A stretch of DNA of 57,344 nt from an uncultured Bacteroidia bacterium. GTDB taxonomy: Bacteria > Bacteroidota > Bacteroidia > Bacteroidales > F082. Shown in pieces: positions 55,946 through 57,344 of the stretch. Within the stretch, counting starts at the first letter, position 1. Each line of letters begins with the position of its first letter. A program made the position numbers and the translations under genes. The notes under the pieces were generated by a model, which saw only the letters and a list, made by a program, of their open reading frames with translations, did no database searches and was not told the origin of the DNA. The stretch spans positions 1 to 57,344 of the forward strand of contig CACXQV010000011.1 of assembly GCA_902769875.1 (NCBI GenBank), given 5' to 3'.

Positions 55946-57344
55946 ATGAAAAAAATCCTTACCCTCATCCTGATGATGGCCGCGATGGCTGCCATAGCCC
56001 AGCCGCTGCATCATATCACTTTCAATGGGACTGACCAATATATGGTCATCCCGCACCACGACGACTTCAACATCACTGCCGACCAGAGCTTCACGCTCAC
56101 GGGCTGGGTGCGCAACGAGACCTACACCAACACCCCTCGCTATGTGTGCAAACGCGATATTTCTGTGCAAAGTGCCGGAAATGAACGCACTGGCTATGAG
56201 TTTTTCGGTACGGGCAATGCGGGTCAGTCGCTCGGACTTAATACGCCTACCGCTACCTCCGGGCACGCGCTGTCGGTCTATACGGGCGTGACTGTGCCTG
56301 CGGGCGAGTGGATGCATTTTGCTCTTGTGGTGGATCGCGCCAACAACGAAATTCGCATCTATCATAATGGCGAGACCAACAACAGTTGGGCAGCGGCGGT
56401 CAACAATTGGGCGGTCAGCAACACGCACGATGTGTTTGTGGGGGCGGGCAACAACGGCGGCAATCCGGCCTATTATTGCAACGGCTCGTTTGGCAACGTC
56501 CGATTCTATGGTATAGCCCTCAATGCCAACGAGATGGCTATCGACCTCAACCATAGCGACCTTGATGGCTTGACTCCCGCGATGCGTGACAATCTGCTTG
56601 CTGCCTACGACTTCTCGACGGACAACATCACCGACAATCGTCTCGCCGACCTTTCGGGGCACGGCCACGAAGCCTCGTTGGTCAACTTTGCTTTTGGCGG
56701 GGAAGGAATCCTCAATGTTGGCCTGACGCAAGAAACCCGTATGACAGGGAGGGGCAATCCCAACGATGTGATACTCAAGGCCGCAGTGAACTATGGCGGC
56801 AACAATGCCTCGGTTGCGCTACAGTCGATGCTGCTCAATATGGAGGGCACTACCGACTTGGGCGACATCGAAGAAGTGAAAGTGTACTCGACGGGCAGCG
56901 TCAATGCTTTCGACTGGCGAACCTTGCAAGGCGCTACGCTTTTGGGAAATGCCGCACCTGCTTCCGGCGATTTTTACTGCAACCTCGATGGCAGCCTCAA
57001 TTCGGGAACGAACTATCTCTGGATTGTGGCCCATGTCGCCAATGATGCCGCCGAAGGCCATTTCATCGACGCTTCGTTGAAGTCTATCACCACGGCTGAC
57101 GAAACTTTCGAGGTGCCAAATCCTTCGCCGGCGGGCAGTCGCGAAGTCATTCTTACGTGTACAACAATCTATCAGCCTGGCGATTACAATTCGGCGCATT
57201 ACCGCATTCCGGCGATCATCACGGCCAAAGACGGCTCCATAGTGGCGGTCACCGACAAACGCAAATTCAATGACGGCGACTTGCCGCAAGACATCGACAT
57301 CGTATGTAACCGCAGCACCGATGGCGGCCATACTTGGAGCGAGC
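55946..57344 (+). CDS. Exo-alpha-sialidase (partial, cut by the window end)
   Basis: The frame is open from the ATG at 55946 to the edge of the window (466 codons read, no stop). A signal peptide MKKILTLILMMAAMAAIAQ is followed by a LamG/concanavalin-like domain (about 21-215; HHITFNGTDQYMVIPHHDDF, FALVVDRANNEIRIYHNG, DVFVGAGNNGGNP). A linking beta domain follows (about 260-400). The sialidase domain then begins with HYRIPAIITAKDGSIVAVTD (about 418-437, with the arginine-bearing RIP motif) and the Asp-box STDGGHTWSE (about 457-466). It should release terminal sialic acid from host glycans. Confidence 0.9.
   Translation, partial: MKKILTLILMMAAMAAIAQPLHHITFNGTDQYMVIPHHDDFNITADQSFTLTGWVRNETYTNTPRYVCKRDISVQSAGNERTGYEFFGTGNAGQSLGLNTPTATSGHALSVYTGVTVPAGEWMHFALVVDRANNEIRIYHNGETNNSWAAAVNNWAVSNTHDVFVGAGNNGGNPAYYCNGSFGNVRFYGIALNANEMAIDLNHSDLDGLTPAMRDNLLAAYDFSTDNITDNRLADLSGHGHEASLVNFAFGGEGILNVGLTQETRMTGRGNPNDVILKAAVNYGGNNASVALQSMLLNMEGTTDLGDIEEVKVYSTGSVNAFDWRTLQGATLLGNAAPASGDFYCNLDGSLNSGTNYLWIVAHVANDAAEGHFIDASLKSITTADETFEVPNPSPAGSREVILTCTTIYQPGDYNSAHYRIPAIITAKDGSIVAVTDKRKFNDGDLPQDIDIVCNRSTDGGHTWSE

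Overview
The window reads as chromosomal DNA of a member of the Bacteroidota, most likely an uncultured gut-type Bacteroidales. This rests on many promoters of the TAnnTTTG (-7) type, several secreted proteins ending in type IX secretion (T9SS) sorting domains, lipoproteins, small outer-membrane barrels and the absence of clear Shine-Dalgarno sites. No rRNA, tRNA, CRISPR array, integrase or transposase gene was found. The 3' end of the window cuts through a sialidase gene.

Layout. 1-771 is gene-free and full of short repeats. 772-8754 holds housekeeping and envelope genes: a PP1-type phosphatase, a PlsC acyltransferase, an MltF-like transglycosylase, two beta-barrels, QueG carrying an in-frame repeat array, and an enoyl-CoA hydratase. 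8755-11658 holds two AAA ATPase genes, each between direct repeats. 11742-18259 is a visibly AT-rich minus-strand block of secreted proteins and lipoproteins (37% GC in 14101-14160 against 57% in 8041-8100, counted by hand). 18439-20690 holds an HTH protein, a tiny membrane ORF and a third ATPase between hairpin repeats. 20780-27256 holds ElbB, a Ser/Asn/Gly-rich secreted protein, a 5'-nucleotidase, an Abi_2 protein, a frameshifted zinc protease and a BASS-type transporter. 27262-34235 holds a YoeB-type toxin-antitoxin pair and a 1703-residue surface protein, set among three copies of a promoter/leader repeat. 34236-41034 holds a lipoprotein nitroreductase, a DMT transporter, a gingipain-like C25 protease, an AbrB protein and an acyltransferase. 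41048-45870 holds AbiEi/AbiEii, an AlkD-type protein, an alpha/beta hydrolase and an AlbA_2/ATPase regulator. 46026-57344 holds a C10 protease, Mrp and NifU Fe-S proteins, a T9SS adhesin, several hypotheticals, a PduO-type adenosyltransferase, a nuclease-like orphan and a sialidase.

How the genes fit together. The secreted C25 and C10 cysteine proteases, the sialidase and the adhesin-like proteins suggest a cell that degrades host proteins and sialylated glycans, using T9SS for export. Mrp and NifU point to Fe-S cluster delivery. The accessory genes are dominated by defence or conflict families: three ATPases, two of them with nuclease-like C-termini, plus AbiE, Abi_2, YoeB, an AlbA_2 protein and a possible PD-(D/E)XK nuclease.

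Most notable. (1) All three ATPase genes lie between direct repeats. Two have their own private ~50-bp hairpin at both ends, and the third sits between two versions of the 3' end of the enoyl-CoA hydratase gene. (2) Short palindromic repeats have entered coding sequences in frame, in queG (six exact 54-bp periods), the giant surface protein (three repeat families) and the AlkD gene. (3) A 29-bp element is seen as a filled site flanked by AACA in one copy of the promoter/leader repeat and as an empty site in another, which is direct evidence of mobility. No mobilising enzyme is visible for any of these.
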